Shown here: positions 61,989 to 64,000 of the stretch, piece after piece
Position numbering within the stretch: the stretch's first letter is position 1
Layout of the letters: each line of letters opens with the position of its first letter
Assembly: GCA_020438865.1 (NCBI GenBank)
Contig: JAGQTU010000002.1
Location: 62,001 to 126,000, forward strand
Origin: Mycobacterium sp.
GTDB lineage: Bacteria > Actinomycetota > Actinomycetes > Mycobacteriales > Mycobacteriaceae
Direction of reading: 5' to 3'
DNA: 64,000 nt
Made by a program: the position numbers and the translations under genes
The notes under the pieces: model-generated
Seen by the model: the letters and a program-made list of their open reading frames with translations, nothing else
The model's database searches: none
What the model was told of the DNA's origin: nothing

Positions 61989-62423
61989 ATGCGCAGGCAC
62001 CCACGTCGCTACCTGGCCACCGTCGTCGCCGTCGCCGCGGCGCTGGCGGGCTGCTCCACAGGCGGCGGTTCGCAGCCCGGCTCCGCCGCCCCGCACCCGT
62101 CTCCCGGCGCGCAACAGCCCGCCGCGGGCCGGGCGAACGAAGGCCCCATCGGGGTCTCCGCGGGCGGGGTGACGACGACGATCGACGTGCCCGCGGAATC
62201 CACCGAGGAGCAGTATGCGCAGGCCTGCCGGGCCGCCAAGGAGTGGATGGACACCCGGGGCGGCGAGAATCCCGACCTGGTGGAGCCATTCCTGAAGGAC
62301 CTGCAGGGTTCGGCTGCCAGCGGTCCGGCGACGTTCAACCAGACCTGGGCGCAGCTGTCCACCCCGCAACAGGCCGCGGTGATCATCGCCGTGCGGGCCG
62401 CCGCGTCCGGCGGCTGCAGCTGA
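61989..62423 (+). CDS. lpqV: Lipoprotein LpqV
   Basis: 144 aa. Signal peptide with Arg-rich start (MRRHPRRY) and a lipobox LAGC (Cys about 22), so diacylglyceryl-modified and anchored outside the membrane. A Pro/Ser/Gly linker follows, then a domain with GVTTTIDVPAESTEEQYAQACRAAKEWMD and QAAVIIAVRAAASGGC, closely recalling Rv1064c LpqV. Two Cys in the domain may form a disulfide. Function unknown. Leaderless start; the frame open upstream is not coding. Confidence 0.9.
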   Translation: MRRHPRRYLATVVAVAAALAGCSTGGGSQPGSAAPHPSPGAQQPAAGRANEGPIGVSAGGVTTTIDVPAESTEEQYAQACRAAKEWMDTRGGENPDLVEPFLKDLQGSAASGPATFNQTWAQLSTPQQAAVIIAVRAAASGGCS

Positions 62424-62482
62424 CCGCCCGGCTTTTCGATCACGGGTAGCAGAACCCGCGCGGCGTTCCTGCCACCGACCGC

Positions 62483-62497
62483 CCAGTTACTGCCAGC
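62483..62497. promoter_or_regulatory. Second copy of the CCAGTTACTGCCAGC element
   Basis: Identical to 40206-40220. It lies 38 nt before the small secreted-protein ATG at 62535, a promoter-proximal position. A CCACCG hexamer lies 10 nt or less upstream in both copies. Confidence 0.35.
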
Positions 62498-62534
62498 GGA
62501 ACTATTGCGCCGCGCCGCGTGGTTCTCAGTGGAC

Positions 62535-62723
62535 ATGAAGACCTACACGATCGCCACCCTCGCGGCCGGCGCCCTGAGCGCAGCCGTCATCGGTTTCGCC
62601 GCTCCGGCGGCCGCGGGCCCGGACGGCCCGAACAACGGTCGGGACACCCGCGTCCTCGACACCCTGGGATACACCGTCTCCGTCGACAGGCTCGGCGCCC
62701 TCGACGCCGTCCAACGCGATTGA
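62535..62723 (+). CDS. Small secreted peptide
   Basis: 62 aa. Clean signal peptide MKTYTIATLAAGALSAAV with cleavage after AAPAAA or AAG (about 26-28); mature peptide of about 35 residues (PDGPNNGRDTRVLDTLGYTVSVDRLG). No Cys. No family recognised. No strong ribosome site. Plausible because of the textbook signal peptide and the good codon use. Confidence 0.6.
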   Translation: MKTYTIATLAAGALSAAVIGFAAPAAAGPDGPNNGRDTRVLDTLGYTVSVDRLGALDAVQRD

Positions 62724-62745
62724 GCCGCTGACGCAGAATGGAGTC

Positions 62746-63747
62746 ATGCCCGCGCAGACCCCGACCGGCCGAGTAGCCCTGGCGCTCGGTAGCGGCGGCG
62801 CCCGCGGCTACGCCCACATCGGCGTCATCAACGAACTGCGCTCGCGCGGCTACGAGGTGGTCGGGGTCGCCGGTTCCTCAATGGGCGCCCTGGTGGGCGG
62901 TCTGCATGCCGCCGGGTCGTTGGACGAATTCGCCGAGTGGGCAACCACTTTGACCCAGCGGGCGGTACTGCGGCTGTTGGACCCGTCCATCACAGCTGCC
63001 GGCGTGCTACGGGCGGAGAAGATCCTCGACGCGGTCCGCGACATCCTCGGCGACGCCACCATCGAGAGCCTGCCGATCCCCTACACCGCGGTGACGACCG
63101 ACCTGATCGCGGGCAAGTCGGTCTGGCTGCAGCGCGGGCCGGTCGACGCCGCCATCCGCGCCTCGATCGCCATCCCCGGCATCATCGCGCCGCATGTGCT
63201 CGACGGCCGGCTGCTGGCCGACGGCGGCATCCTCGACCCGCTGCCGATGGCGCCGATCGCGGCGGTGAACGCCGATCTGACCATCGCCGTCAGCCTCGGT
63301 GGCGCCGACCAGGACACCCCTCAGGACCCGGACCCCGACCAGGCCGCCGGCCCGGAGACGCGTGCCACCACGGAGTGGCTGAACCGGCTGCTGCGCAGCA
63401 CCTCGGCCCTGCTGGACACCGCGCCGGCCAAGTCGGTGCGCAGCCGGTTCGGCGCCGCCGAGGACGCCGGCGAGGAGACGGCCGACGACTCCGATCAGCT
63501 GGTGGACGGCGGGCGTGAGGCGTCGATCCCGAAGCTCGGCAGCTTCGCGGTGATGAACCGAACGATCGACATCGCGCAGGCGGCACTGGCCCGGCACCAG
63601 TTGGCGACCTATCCCCCCGACCTGCTCATCGAGGTTCCGCGCTCGACCTGCCGCAGCCTGGATTTCCACCGTGCGGCCGAGGTCATCGACATCGGGCACG
63701 AACTGGCCGCCCGGGCCCTGGACGGCTTCAGCCCAGAAACTCGGTGA
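62746..63747 (+). CDS. Patatin-like phospholipase (Rv1063c-like)
   Basis: 333 aa. Patatin catalytic dyad: oxyanion GSGGARG (15-21), nucleophile GSSMG with Ser45, and Asp in LLADGGILDPLP (about 160). Residues about 190-250 form a charged insertion. Homologues are bacterial neuropathy-target-esterase-like lysophospholipases; substrate here unknown. No signal peptide, so cytoplasmic. ATG 62746. The 3' end overlaps the convergent partial gene by 20 nt. Confidence 0.9.
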   Translation: MPAQTPTGRVALALGSGGARGYAHIGVINELRSRGYEVVGVAGSSMGALVGGLHAAGSLDEFAEWATTLTQRAVLRLLDPSITAAGVLRAEKILDAVRDILGDATIESLPIPYTAVTTDLIAGKSVWLQRGPVDAAIRASIAIPGIIAPHVLDGRLLADGGILDPLPMAPIAAVNADLTIAVSLGGADQDTPQDPDPDQAAGPETRATTEWLNRLLRSTSALLDTAPAKSVRSRFGAAEDAGEETADDSDQLVDGGREASIPKLGSFAVMNRTIDIAQAALARHQLATYPPDLLIEVPRSTCRSLDFHRAAEVIDIGHELAARALDGFSPETR

Positions 63748-64000
63748 CCGCGGCCGCCACCCGGCGGCCCTGTGCGCGTCCGGCCCGCGCGGACGGTACG
63801 CGGCAGCGCGGATCGAGCGGGTTGGGCCCGAACGCGCGCAGCGAGTCCTCGTCGGCGAACACCGCGCAGGTGCGCGCGCCGAACGCCGCGATCTCGGCGG
63901 CCACGCCCGCGCTGAACGGTGACGGCGCGAACTCCCCGGCGGGCACCAGCACCACCGCCGTGCTGCAGTCGGACGCCACCGCGGTGTGCACGGAGCTGGC
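63728..64000 (-). CDS. C-terminal part of an unidentified protein (Rv1062 position), cut by window edge
   Basis: About 90 codons to the stop at 63728; the start lies beyond 64000. Visible part: SSVHTAVASDCSTAVVLVPAG, FAPSPFSAGVAAEIAAFGARTCAVFADEDSLRAFG, then DPRCRVPSARAGRAQGRRVAAAVTEFL. It looks like the end of an alpha/beta domain with a Rossmann-like strand-helix pattern. By gene order it should be the equivalent of Rv1062, next to the patatin. No function assigned. Confidence 0.65.
   Translation of the reverse strand, partial: ASSVHTAVASDCSTAVVLVPAGEFAPSPFSAGVAAEIAAFGARTCAVFADEDSLRAFGPNPLDPRCRVPSARAGRAQGRRVAAAVTEFLG

Overview
This window is a high-GC actinobacterial chromosome segment. 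It almost certainly comes from a non-tuberculous Mycobacterium (Mycolicibacterium-like). The evidence is mycothiol conjugate amidase (mca), the lipoprotein LpqV, the DesA2 desaturase, an Rv1109c-type lipid droplet protein, haemophore-like secreted proteins, PhoH2, and many leaderless promoters (TANNNT placed 6-9 nt before an ATG or GTG). Two blocks with gene order familiar from M. tuberculosis are joined here. One is glmM-rpsI-rplM (Rv3441c-Rv3443c). The other runs from ychF (Rv1112) through to an Rv1062-like gene at the right edge. All Rv assignments are from memory of gene families and order; no database was searched.

Layout. 1-2097: end of glmM, a secreted protein, and the rpsI-rplM operon with a strong terminator. 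2341-9887: accessory zone at the join of the two blocks. It holds a GH3 glycosidase, small secreted proteins including one built from 45-bp tandem repeats, a VOC protein, two haemophore-like proteins flanking a DUF1214 protein, a guanidinium exporter under a guanidine-III riboswitch, an alpha/beta hydrolase, and two single-gene units each ending in a copy of the ychF 3' end. 9937-16420: ychF, DUF6542, ispH, lipid droplet protein, xseAB, 3-beta-hydroxysteroid dehydrogenase. 16442-27546: a second variable zone with a sulfatase, a KstR-like operator, a three-gene dehydrogenase operon, an AI-2E-type permease, DUF4436, a 13E12-type HNH protein, a diguanylate cyclase, a TetR regulator and a dienelactone hydrolase. 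27558-46719: DUF4245, glpX, fumarase, antiporter, polysaccharide deacetylase, phoAT-phoH2, desA2, glyA, DUF885, coaA, paired small membrane proteins, a Z-prenyl synthase, a haemolysin III protein and the mca operon. 46866-64000: DUF4307, greA, GPP34, metB, two Pra-like RDD proteins, cbs, lipU, a GDSL esterase, fadA3, Bax inhibitor-like protein, echA9-echA8, a membrane hydrolase, the rhodanese/cysteine dioxygenase operon with a Cys-Cys leader peptide, lpqV and a patatin.

Functional themes. Sulfur amino-acid handling is represented by metB, cbs, cysteine dioxygenase, rhodanese and mca. Lipid and steroid metabolism is represented by the 3-beta-HSD, the KstR-like box with its dehydrogenases and divergent sulfatase, desA2, the lipases, fadA3 and echA8/9. 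Central carbon metabolism is represented by glpX and fum.

The most unusual observation is at the 3' end of ychF. The last 8-14 codons of ychF recur twice downstream, each time immediately after one short foreign-looking gene. This gives an array resembling single-gene cassettes with a repeated attachment-like site. Other notable items are the guanidine-III riboswitch, a 44-codon phoAT-like gene, and the Cys-Cys leader peptide before cysteine dioxygenase. No tRNA, rRNA, CRISPR array, insertion sequence or integrase was seen.
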